Shown here one piece after another: positions 1 through 5,798 of a stretch of DNA of 9,839 nucleotides. Source of the DNA: Leucobacter sp. (GTDB taxonomy: Bacteria; Actinomycetota; Actinomycetes; Actinomycetales; Microbacteriaceae); contig JAPSIU010000082.1 of assembly GCA_031178565.1 (NCBI GenBank), positions 1-9,839 of the forward strand. Direction: 5' to 3'. Positions within the stretch are counted from its first letter, which is position 1. The number at the start of each line of letters is the position of its first letter. Under the pieces are notes generated by a model that searched no databases, was not told where the DNA came from, and saw nothing but the letters and a program-made list of their open reading frames with translations. A program made the translations under genes and the position numbers.

Positions 1-24
1 GTGCTCCCGGCTTCCCGGGAGCAC
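1..24 (-). terminator. Stem-loop terminator candidate downstream of the hspR unit
   Basis: A perfect 10-base inverted repeat (GTGCTCCCGG and CCGGGAGCAC) encloses a 4-base loop. It lies 17 bases past the stop codon of the acidic small protein, so it is the natural end of the leftward hspR transcript. Any T-tract would lie outside the window, so it cannot be called a classical intrinsic terminator. The symmetry would also serve a gene arriving from the left. Confidence 0.6.
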
Positions 25-41
25 GAAGCCGTTCCGGTCGC

Positions 42-254
42 CTATTCGTCGGTGAACGACTCGCCCGCGAGCCCCTCGTCCTCGAGCGGCACCACCGTCT
101 GCTGATCGAGCCAGTCCGCCTCGTTCACCGGCCCCGCGGGCGGATCCTCGGGAACCGTATTCTCGTCCTCATCGATCGGGGCGACCGGGGTCAGCTGATC
201 GGCCAGATCCTGCTCCGATGCTCCTGCGCCTCGGATGAACTCCTCCGCAACCAT
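42..254 (-). CDS. Small, extremely acidic hypothetical protein coupled to hspR
   Basis: This 70-residue protein matches no family I recognise. About 20 of its residues are Asp or Glu, against a single Arg (residue 8) and no Lys, His or Cys, so its net charge is near -19. It also has several prolines in the middle and looks disordered. It has no signal peptide or membrane segment, so it is probably cytosolic. Its ATG overlaps the stop codon of the upstream MerR gene in a TGATG junction, and GGCGG lies just upstream inside that gene, which points to translational coupling. A GTG one codon earlier is a possible alternative start. Being locked to a heat-shock regulator, it may be made with it, but any role (protein partner, stress-related acidic protein) is a guess. 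That it is a real gene rests on the tight junction, the sensible codon use and the hairpin that follows its stop. Confidence 0.6.
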   Translation of the reverse strand: MVAEEFIRGAGASEQDLADQLTPVAPIDEDENTVPEDPPAGPVNEADWLDQQTVVPLEDEGLAGESFTDE

Positions 255-541
255 CACGCACCGCCTTTCTCCGCCCTGAGTCGGGCGTTCTCATCCTGTA
301 GTTCGAGTACCATGCCGATGCCGGCGAGGTTGAGGCCGAGCTCCAGCAGCGCCGCGATGCGGCGCAGCCGCTCGAGATCCCGCGCACTGTAGCGACGGGT
401 TCCTCCCGCCGTGCGCTCCGGCGCGAGCAGGCCGCGCGTCTCGTAGACCCGGAGCGTCTGGACGCCCATCCCCACGAGTTCGGCCGCGACCGAGATCCCG
501 TACACGCCGACCTCGTCATCGCCGCGCGTCTCCGCCGGCAC
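254..541 (-). CDS. hspR: HspR-like MerR-family heat-shock regulator
   Basis: This is a MerR-family DNA-binding protein closest in pattern to HspR, the actinobacterial repressor of chaperone genes. From the start chosen here it has 95 residues. The winged helix-turn-helix covers about residues 13-60, with the HspR-typical stretch ISVAAELVGMGVQTLRVYE at 16-34, a wing with RTAGGTRRYS at 43-52, and NLAGIGMVLELQ at 71-82 leading into a short charged coiled-coil tail. No metal-binding or drug-binding domain follows, as expected for HspR. I chose the GTG at 541 because AGGGAGG sits 8 bases upstream and because known HspR proteins begin about 10-15 residues before ISVAAEL. Longer in-frame starts exist at 580 (ATG) and 604 (GTG), both with weaker ribosome sites. 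The gene diverges from hsp20, its likely target. No dnaK or clpB is in the window. Confidence 0.8.
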   Translation of the reverse strand: MPAETRGDDEVGVYGISVAAELVGMGVQTLRVYETRGLLAPERTAGGTRRYSARDLERLRRIAALLELGLNLAGIGMVLELQDENARLRAEKGGA

Positions 542-604
542 CGGGTACGCCTCCCTTGCCGATCCCCTGGGGGAGCGCATCCGAAATTTCTCAGCACCTG
601 CCAC

Positions 605-633
605 TTGCGTCCCATTCCATCACGTGTTATAAG
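605..633 (+). promoter_or_regulatory. Candidate hsp20 promoter
   Basis: TTGCGT at 605-610 and TATAAG at 628-633 are separated by exactly 17 bases, giving a sigma-70-like promoter with a predicted start near 640 and a leader of about 79 bases. The -10 box lacks the usual final T. The CACGTG palindrome at 621-626 lies in the spacer, where MerR proteins often bind; that binding is a guess. Confidence 0.4.
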
Positions 634-641
634 AAATCTAT

Positions 642-685
642 AGCGATCATTTTAGATCAGCCGCCACGATCTTTCAATGATCGCT
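642..685. repeat. 10-base inverted repeat bracketing the hspR promoter
   Basis: AGCGATCATT (642-651) and its exact reverse complement AATGATCGCT (676-685) are 24 bases apart. One arm covers part of the -10 box and the other part of the -35 box of the leftward promoter. GATC occurs four times here (645, 655, 668, 679), spaced 10-13 bases, close to one helical turn. It may be an operator for HspR or another regulator. It does not match the classical HAIR operator of HspR (CTTGAGT, 7 bases, ACTCAAG) or CIRCE. Confidence 0.45.
649..677 (-). promoter_or_regulatory. Candidate hspR promoter
   Basis: Reading leftward, TTGAAA (677-672) is followed after 17 bases by TAAAAT (654-649). Each box matches the sigma-70 consensus at five of six positions, unusually good for this GC-rich DNA. 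The predicted start is near 641, one base from the predicted hsp20 start, so the two promoters overlap and RNA polymerase could not occupy both. It leaves a leader of about 100 bases to the GTG at 541. Confidence 0.55.
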
Positions 686-718
686 CGTTCGTCACACCAA
701 TCGGGAAAGGAGAACACC

Positions 719-1150
719 ATGCTGATGCGCACCGATCCGTTCCGCGAATTCGACCGACTCGCACAACAGTTCTTCGGAGGCGACGGGACGCCCGGGCACC
801 CCGCTGTCATGCCGATGGACGCCTGGCGGGACGGCGACACCTTCTACATCGAGTTCGATCTGCCCGGAGTGGATCCGGGCTCCATCGACCTCGACGTCGA
901 GCGCAACGTCGTCACGGTGAAGGCGGAGCGTCCCGCATTCACCGGCGACTTCGAACGCCTGGCCACTGAGCGTCCGCGCGGCGTCTTCAGCCGCCAGCTC
1001 GTGCTCGGCGACAACCTCGACACCGGGCGCATCTCCGCGAGCTACGAGGCGGGTGTGCTCGCGCTCGAGATCCCGGTCGCGGAGGAGGCCAAGCCGCGCA
1101 AGATCCCCGTGACGAGCACCGATCGAGGCCAGCAGGCCATCGACGCGTAG
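719..1150 (+). CDS. Small heat-shock protein, Hsp20/alpha-crystallin family
   Basis: This ATP-independent holdase of 143 residues binds unfolding proteins in the cytosol during stress. Its short N-terminal arm (residues 1-32, opening with DPFREFDRLAQQFFGG) precedes an alpha-crystallin domain at about 33-121 that contains the hallmark AGVLALEIPV (111-120). A short tail carries the I-P-V form of the oligomerisation motif at 129-131. The length is normal for actinobacterial Hsp20. The ATG at 719 is preceded by AAAGGAG with good spacing; the reading frame extends upstream to 677 but has no comparable ribosome site. The gene stands alone, diverges from hspR, and ends in a strong stem-loop. The pairing resembles HspR control of the small heat-shock gene acr2 in mycobacteria, so heat-shock derepression is the likely regulation. 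Confidence 0.92.
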   Translation: MLMRTDPFREFDRLAQQFFGGDGTPGHPAVMPMDAWRDGDTFYIEFDLPGVDPGSIDLDVERNVVTVKAERPAFTGDFERLATERPRGVFSRQLVLGDNLDTGRISASYEAGVLALEIPVAEEAKPRKIPVTSTDRGQQAIDA

Positions 1151-1162
1151 CCGACGGCATCC

Positions 1163-1205
1163 CGAGCGGGGAGCGAGCGGGTACCGCCCGCTCGCTCCCC
1201 GCTCG
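1163..1205. terminator. Bidirectional stem-loop terminator between convergent genes
   Basis: A perfect 19-base inverted repeat (1163-1181 with 1187-1205) has a 5-base loop centred on TACCG. It starts 12 bases after the hsp20 stop and ends 18 bases before the stop of the convergent transporter gene, so it can end both transcripts. No T-tract follows on either strand, which is common in GC-rich actinobacteria. Confidence 0.75.
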
Positions 1206-1223
1206 CTGCGTGCGCCGCGCGAT

Positions 1224-2228
1224 CTACCCCTCGTCGGTGACGGGACGGCGGGCCATGATCATCGCGAAGAGCGCTCCGGACAGATTGTGCCAGACGGAGA
1301 ACACGGCGGCGGGAAGCGCTGCGAGCGGCGAGAAATGCGCGGCGGCGAGAGAGGCGGCGAGACCGGAGTTCTGCATGCCGACCTCGACGGAGATCGCCCG
1401 GCGCTCCCGCTGGGTCATCCGCATGCCCCACGCCACGAGGTAGCCCAGCAGCAGGCCGAAGCCGTTGTGGAGCACCACCGCGGCGAAGACCAGCAGACCC
1501 GCCTGCACGATCTTGTCGGCGCTGCCGGCCACCACGGCGGCGACGATGAGGGAGATCGCGATGGTCGACAGCCAGGGGAAGACTCCCTGGATCCTGTCGA
1601 TGACACGGCTCAGGAACATCCTGACGACGAGTCCGCCCACGACGGGGAGCAGCACCGTCTGCAGGATCGACACCATCATCGACTGGAACGGCACCTCGAG
1701 GAAGGCGCCGGCGAGCCACAGAGTGAGCAGCGGCGTCATGATCGGCGCCAGCAGCGTCGAGCAGGTCGTCACTGTGACCGACAGGGCCGTATCCCCGCGG
1801 GAGAGATACGTGACCACATTCGACGCCGTGCCTCCCGGTGCGCAGCCGACGAGGATCACTCCCGCCGCGAGCTCGGGGGGCAGCTGCAGCGCGATCGTGA
1901 TGACCCACGCGAGCAGCGGCATGATGAGATACTGCAGCACCACGCCGACGAGTACCATCCAGGGGCGCTTCGCGATGCGCGCGAAGTCGGGAAGCGTCAG
2001 CGTCAGCCCCATGAAGAACATGATCACGCCGAGCAGCCACGGCACGGCGGGAGCAATCGAGGCCGCGGGCCCCGGGAGCACGAAGCCGACGATACCCGCC
2101 ACGATCACCATGATCGGGAAGAGCGTCACGGCGACCCTGGCCATACGATCCGCCTGGGGCGCGTCGGAGGGCGCGCTCGCCTCGGGAGGACCTGATTTCT
2201 CGGGGGTGCGGGAGGTCGGCGAACTCAT
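1224..2228 (-). CDS. BASS-family sodium-coupled transporter
   Basis: This integral membrane protein belongs to the bile acid:sodium symporter (BASS) family, whose bacterial members carry organic anions such as keto acids or pantoate with Na+. It has 334 residues, with a polar N-terminal tail to about 30 followed by some nine or ten hydrophobic segments. The sodium-site signatures of the family are present: GGTASN (132-137) and VEVGMQNSGLA (281-291), whose Glu282, Gln286 and Asn287 correspond by motif to the Na+ ligands known in bacterial ASBT structures. The substrate cannot be read from sequence. I chose the ATG at 2228, but a GTG three codons earlier (2237) sits 6 bases after TACTGT and could be a leaderless start; longer frames reach 2279. 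The 66-base gap to frcK leaves open whether it belongs to that operon. Confidence 0.85.
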   Translation of the reverse strand: MSSPTSRTPEKSGPPEASAPSDAPQADRMARVAVTLFPIMVIVAGIVGFVLPGPAASIAPAVPWLLGVIMFFMGLTLTLPDFARIAKRPWMVLVGVVLQYLIMPLLAWVITIALQLPPELAAGVILVGCAPGGTASNVVTYLSRGDTALSVTVTTCSTLLAPIMTPLLTLWLAGAFLEVPFQSMMVSILQTVLLPVVGGLVVRMFLSRVIDRIQGVFPWLSTIAISLIVAAVVAGSADKIVQAGLLVFAAVVLHNGFGLLLGYLVAWGMRMTQRERRAISVEVGMQNSGLAASLAAAHFSPLAALPAAVFSVWHNLSGALFAMIMARRPVTDEG

Positions 2229-2243
2229 GCGGACCACTCTGCC

Positions 2244-2249
2244 ACAGTA
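2244..2249 (-). promoter_or_regulatory. Possible -10 box for the BASS transporter gene
   Basis: TACTGT (read leftward) fits the TANNNT actinobacterial -10 pattern and lies 6 bases before an in-frame GTG at 2237, which would give a leaderless mRNA, or a leader of about 9 bases for the ATG at 2228. No -35 box is visible. Confidence 0.3.
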
Positions 2250-2266
2250 CGGGGAATCCATCCTCC

Positions 2267-2287
2267 CGGCACGGCGCACGAGTGCCG
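2267..2287 (-). terminator. Weak hairpin after frcK
   Basis: A 6-base stem (CGGCAC and GTGCCG) encloses a 9-base loop shortly after the frcK stop and before the transporter gene. It is too short to be a convincing terminator and has no T-tract. It may only reduce read-through. Confidence 0.25.
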
Positions 2288-2294
2288 CGGCCGG

Positions 2295-2966
2295 CTATCC
2301 GCTCGGCGTCAGTCGGACGATCAGATCGGCGCGCGCCGCCGTCGCGGTGATGACCTCGGCGTTGCGCTGGTCGCTGCCGAGGGAGCGCTCGCGCGCTTCC
2401 TGCGGCGAGCGGCCGAAGCGTTCGTGCCGCTCGATGAGCTGGTCGATCCGCTGCGTCTCGGTGGGCGCGAGAAACCACACCTCGTCGATCACGGCCCGCG
2501 CCTGCGGCCAGGGCTGCCGATCGAGCAGCAGGTAGTTGCCCTCGGTGACCACGAGCGGCGTCTCGGGGCGGACCGGGATCGCCGACCCGATGGGCTCCTC
2601 GAGATCGCGGCGGAAGCGGGGCGCGTAGACGATGTCTTCCCCGCCCGCGGCGACTCCGCGCTGCTGAACGCGGATCCGCTGCATCAGCGCGACGTAGCCC
2701 CACGCGTCGAAGGTGTCGTGGGCGCCCTTCCGAGCGTGGCGTCCGAGGTCGTGCAGTATCTCGTTCGCGAGATGGAATCCGTCCATCGGCACCAGCACGG
2801 CGAGTTCCGGCCCGAGCTCCGCGACGATCCGCTCCGCGAGGGTCGACTTCCCGGCGCCGGGCGCCCCGGTGATCCCGAGCACGGCTCGTCCTCCGCCCGC
2901 GACGAGCGCGCGAGCCCGATCGGTCAGCTGCGCAAATGTCAGTTCGGCGACGTCAAGAGTGTTCAC
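2295..2966 (-). CDS. frcK: FrcK-like P-loop kinase (nucleoside/nucleotide kinase family)
   Basis: This 223-residue cytosolic P-loop kinase belongs to the uridine kinase/phosphoribulokinase-like superfamily. Relatives sit beside fructose ABC transporters in rhizobia as FrcK, with no firmly established substrate that I know of. Visible motifs are Walker A GAPGAGKST (34-42), LVPMDGFHLAN (58-68) with the acidic and His residues of this superfamily, RKGAHDTFD (79-87), a substrate-loop-like VVTEGNYLLL (139-148), and a lid-like RIDQLIERHERFGRS (173-187). The length is typical. The GTG at 2966 has GAGGAG just upstream, with short spacing (3 bases). The frame continues upstream into pfkB, but that part is shadow coding. 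It follows pfkB by 16 bases, so the two kinases are almost certainly co-transcribed. It may phosphorylate the imported sugar or a derivative. Confidence 0.8.
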   Translation of the reverse strand: MNTLDVAELTFAQLTDRARALVAGGGRAVLGITGAPGAGKSTLAERIVAELGPELAVLVPMDGFHLANEILHDLGRHARKGAHDTFDAWGYVALMQRIRVQQRGVAAGGEDIVYAPRFRRDLEEPIGSAIPVRPETPLVVTEGNYLLLDRQPWPQARAVIDEVWFLAPTETQRIDQLIERHERFGRSPQEARERSLGSDQRNAEVITATAARADLIVRLTPSG

Positions 2967-2982
2967 AGTCTCCTCGGTCCCA

Positions 2983-3888
2983 TCATCGATGCAGCGGAAT
3001 TCGGGCGATCGCGGCCAGCCAGCTGCGAGGCCCGACGTGCGCGCAGCGCGTCGCGGCGACCTCGCTCGCGAACGCGATCCGCCGCTCGAGTCCGAGACCC
3101 TGCGCCAGAGCGAACGCGTAGCCGCCGTGGAAGACATCACCCGCACCCAGAGTATCGACGACTCCGACCTCCGGCACCTCGATCTCCCCGCAGCGCCCAC
3201 CGCTCCACCACCGCACGGGATCGCCGCCGGCCGTGACGACGACGACCGGCGCACCGCCGGCCGCGAGCCCGGACCCCGTGTCCGCGGAGGTGTTCCTGCC
3301 GGGGAGCCGGAAGTCCGCGGAGGCCACGACATCGGTGACGCACGGGAGGACATCGGCCATGACGGGTTTCCACCGGCCGGCGTCCAGCACACTGGGGACA
3401 CCCGACCGCCGCACCTCGTGCGCGGCCGCTCGGGCGAGCTCCGGGTGATGCCCGTCCAGGAGGACGACGTCGGCCTCCCCCAATTCGCGCGTCAGATCCT
3501 CCGCGCGAGGAGCGGGGACGACGAGCCGTGCGGCGTCGCCGCCCACGACCGAGCGCTCGCCCGTCGCCTCGATCACCGAAACCGACGACACGGGTGCCTG
3601 ATCCTCGGACTCAGGGGCGACGTCCACGACGCGGACGCCCACGCCGGCGAGTTCGGCCGCGATCGTCCGCGCGATCGGACCCGACCCGAGCGCGGTCAGC
3701 AGGCTCGATTCCCCACCCAGAGCCGCGAAGGCGACGGCTGCGTTCGCGGCGGGACCCCCGGCGGCGACGAACTGAGCCCGGGCCGTGATCTTCTCGTTCG
3801 GCCCCGGAGCGGCGTCGACGCGGTGGATGACGTCGAGCGTGGCGAGGCCGACGAACACCCCGCGGGGGCGCCGGCGCGGCTCAGACAC
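2983..3888 (-). CDS. PfkB/ribokinase-family sugar kinase
   Basis: This 301-residue carbohydrate kinase of the PfkB family should phosphorylate the sugar imported by the adjacent ABC system, using ATP in the cytosol. The N-terminal signature GGPAANAAVAFAALGG is at 44-59. The C-terminal signature VVDTLGAGDVFHGGYAFAL is at 243-261, with the catalytic base Asp251 and the anion hole GAGD. The start VGLATLDVI (13-21) and the DTLGAGD form recall ketohexokinase, while GDVFHG recalls the YihV sulfofructose-kinase branch. So whether the product is the 1- or 6-phosphate is open; fructokinase is the simplest call. The GTG at 3888 overlaps the end of the ATPase gene by 8 bases, implying translational coupling. 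The annotation is firm at family level and uncertain at substrate level. Confidence 0.85.
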   Translation of the reverse strand: MSEPRRRPRGVFVGLATLDVIHRVDAAPGPNEKITARAQFVAAGGPAANAAVAFAALGGESSLLTALGSGPIARTIAAELAGVGVRVVDVAPESEDQAPVSSVSVIEATGERSVVGGDAARLVVPAPRAEDLTRELGEADVVLLDGHHPELARAAAHEVRRSGVPSVLDAGRWKPVMADVLPCVTDVVASADFRLPGRNTSADTGSGLAAGGAPVVVVTAGGDPVRWWSGGRCGEIEVPEVGVVDTLGAGDVFHGGYAFALAQGLGLERRIAFASEVAATRCAHVGPRSWLAAIARIPLHR

Positions 3889-4711
3889 CCCCGGCTGCCT
3901 CGAGATCGGTCGGACGCTCCGCGCCGGTCATCAGCGCGACCACCTCCGACATGCTCCTCTGCTTCGGATCCACCACCGCGGCTCGGCGACCGAGGCGGTG
4001 CACGTGGATACGATCCGCGACCTCGAAGACGTGCGGCATGTCGTGACTGATGAGCACCACCGGGATGCCGCGATCCCGGATCGACCTGATCAGCTCGATC
4101 ACCTGCCCCGACTCTCGAACGCCCAGCGCCGCCGTCGGCTCGTCCATGATGATGACGCCCTTGCCGAACGCGGCGGCGCGCGACACGGCCACGCCCTGAC
4201 GCTGACCGCCGGAGAGGGTCTCCACCGCCTGGGTCACCGACTTGATGCCGATCTTCAAGTCGGCGAGGTGCTTGGCCGCCTCCTCGCGCATCGCTGGCAT
4301 GTCGAGGCGCCGGAACACGCTGCCCATGATGCCCTTCCGACGGATCTCGCGCCCGAGGTAGAGGTTGGATGCGATGTCGAGGGCCGGGATCACCGCGAGG
4401 TCCTGGTACACGGTCTCGATGCCGCGCGCCCGCGCATCGCCCGTGTTGCGGAACTGCACCACCTCGCCGTTCATCCGGATCTCCCCCTCGTCGGGCACGA
4501 CCGCACCCGCGAGCGCCTTGATGAGACTGGATTTTCCGGCGCCGTTGTCGCCGATGACGGCGAGCACCTCGGCCGGGCGGAGATCGAAGTCGGCTCCGTT
4601 GATCGCGGTGACGCTTCCGTAGCGCTTCACGAGGCCGCGCGCCTGCAGCGCGAGGGGTCGGTCGAGGGTGGGCGACTGTGCCCGCTCGGTGTTCTGTGTC
4701 GGATCACTCAT
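3881..4711 (-). CDS. frcA: Sugar ABC transporter ATPase, single-domain FrcA type
   Basis: This ATPase powers the sugar importer from the inner face of the membrane. It has 276 residues and one nucleotide-binding domain with every expected motif: Walker A GDNGAGKSS (54-62), Q-loop Gln103, signature LSGGQRQGVAVSRA (166-179), Walker B VIIMDEP (186-192) and H-loop His223 in ISHD. Ribose- and xylose-type importers of this CUT2 class usually carry a fused double ATPase of about 500 residues. The single-domain form is typical of the fructose importer FrcBCA, and this supports fructose. The ATG at 4711 has GGGGAGCAGAG upstream and follows the permease stop by 13 bases. Two such subunits would be needed per transporter. 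Confidence 0.88.
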   Translation of the reverse strand: MSDPTQNTERAQSPTLDRPLALQARGLVKRYGSVTAINGADFDLRPAEVLAVIGDNGAGKSSLIKALAGAVVPDEGEIRMNGEVVQFRNTGDARARGIETVYQDLAVIPALDIASNLYLGREIRRKGIMGSVFRRLDMPAMREEAAKHLADLKIGIKSVTQAVETLSGGQRQGVAVSRAAAFGKGVIIMDEPTAALGVRESGQVIELIRSIRDRGIPVVLISHDMPHVFEVADRIHVHRLGRRAAVVDPKQRSMSEVVALMTGAERPTDLEAAGGV

Positions 4712-4724
4712 GATCTCTGCTCCC

Positions 4725-5720
4725 CTACCGGGCCGTCTTACGTCGCATGAACTGGTCCGCCGCGACGGCGACGACCACGAGGATGCCCGTAGCGATGTTC
4801 TGATACAGGTTGTCGACGCCCGCGAGCGTCAGCCCGTTGCGCAGCACGCCGACGATCAGGGTCCCGATGAGCGTGCCCAGCACGCCGCCCCGCCCGCCGA
4901 AGAGGCTGGTGCCCCCGATGACCACCGCGGTGATGGTCTCGAGGTTCGCATTCTGGTAGGCGTTCGGATCGGCATTCGGGATCCGCCCGAGCGCAGCCCA
5001 GGCGGCGATCATCGCGATGACGCCGGCGACCACGTAGACCGTGAAGATGGTCCTGTCGCTCTTCACGCCGGAGAGGCGCGCCGCGAGGGGATTGCCTCCC
5101 ACGGCGTACACGTGTTTGCCCCAGGCGGTCTGCGTCAGCGCGTACCCGATCACCACGTAGACGAGCAGCATGGCGATGACGCCGTACGTCGTCGTGAAGC
5201 TGCCCAGCTTGAACGAGGTGCCGAGGAGGACGAGGAGCGGATCGCTGACGGGGAACGTCTGGGATCCGGCGAGCAACCTCGTCCCGGCCACGATCGCGGT
5301 GAAGGCGCCGAGCGTGACGATGAACGGCGGGAGCCGCAGCACCGTCACCAAGCCGCCGTTGAGGGCGCCGAAAGCGACGCACACGAGGAGTGTGATGAGC
5401 AGTCCGACCACCGGTCCGACCGCGCCCGAAGCCTGAGCGAGCACGATGGTGCCGAGCACGGCGATGGCGCCGATCGACAGGTCGATCCCGGCGGTGAGGA
5501 TGATCAGCGTCTGTGCGACGGCGAGGATCCCGATGACCACCGACTGCTGCAGGATGAGGGAGAAGTTGCCCGGCGTGAGGAAACGCGGGGAGAGGATGCT
5601 GAACACGATGATCGCCACGAGGAGGGCGACCGTCGATCCGAACAGGGGCGACTGCAGAATGCTGCCGAAGCCGCGACGCGTCGTCTTCGGCGTGATGTTG
5701 GCCATGGTGGGTGTCGTCAT
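4725..5720 (-). CDS. frcC: Sugar ABC transporter permease, CUT2/FrcC type
   Basis: This membrane channel subunit of the sugar importer has 331 residues and about eight to ten hydrophobic segments starting near residue 28. Family signatures are TLIILTAGIDLSIGAIA (71-87), PPFIVTLG (131-138), YAVGGNPLAARLSGV (205-219) and GTSLFGGRGGVLGTLIGTLI (270-289), all typical of RbsC/FrcC permeases. The length matches the family. The ATG at 5720 is preceded by AGAAAGA; a second ATG five codons later (5705) is also possible. It lies 78 bases after the binding-protein gene, a gap with competing hairpins, and 13 bases before the ATPase gene. Confidence 0.88.
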   Translation of the reverse strand: MTTPTMANITPKTTRRGFGSILQSPLFGSTVALLVAIIVFSILSPRFLTPGNFSLILQQSVVIGILAVAQTLIILTAGIDLSIGAIAVLGTIVLAQASGAVGPVVGLLITLLVCVAFGALNGGLVTVLRLPPFIVTLGAFTAIVAGTRLLAGSQTFPVSDPLLVLLGTSFKLGSFTTTYGVIAMLLVYVVIGYALTQTAWGKHVYAVGGNPLAARLSGVKSDRTIFTVYVVAGVIAMIAAWAALGRIPNADPNAYQNANLETITAVVIGGTSLFGGRGGVLGTLIGTLIVGVLRNGLTLAGVDNLYQNIATGILVVVAVAADQFMRRKTAR

Positions 5721-5735
5721 GAGATTCGTCTTTCT

Positions 5736-5767
5736 GCCCGAAGCGGGCCGCCGCCGTGCGACGGCCC
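5736..5767 (-). promoter_or_regulatory. Competing hairpins between frcB and frcC
   Basis: Three stems share bases. GGGCCG (5745-5750) pairs with CGGCCC (5762-5767). GCCGT (5753-5757) pairs with ACGGC (5761-5765). GCCCG (5736-5740) pairs with CGGGC (5744-5748). The first and third cannot form together, nor can the first and second. Stem-loops behind the binding-protein gene often protect its mRNA or attenuate the permease genes, giving an excess of binding protein. No T-tract is present. Confidence 0.4.
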
Positions 5768-5798
5768 ACTCGTATCGAGCGTTCCGTGACGGGTGCGA

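Noticed and set aside
542..718. Classical HAIR or CIRCE heat-shock operator upstream of hsp20
   Set aside because: No CTTGAGT/ACTCAAG pair with 7-base spacing and no TTAGCACTC/GAGTGCTAA pair is present. ACTTGCGT at 603-610 resembles one half-site only.
2967..3401. N-terminal extension of the FrcK-like kinase frame into the PfkB gene
   Set aside because: The extension is Arg/Ser/Pro-rich shadow sequence lying in the PfkB coding region. The GTG at 2966 with GAGGAG upstream gives the normal family length.
2983..3888. Sulfofructose kinase (sulfoglycolysis) instead of fructose kinase
   Set aside because: GDVFHG resembles YihV, but no sulfoquinovosidase, isomerase, sulfo-specific aldolase or sulfolactaldehyde reductase is nearby, and the aldolase is a standard FbaA type. 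Kept only as a remote alternative.
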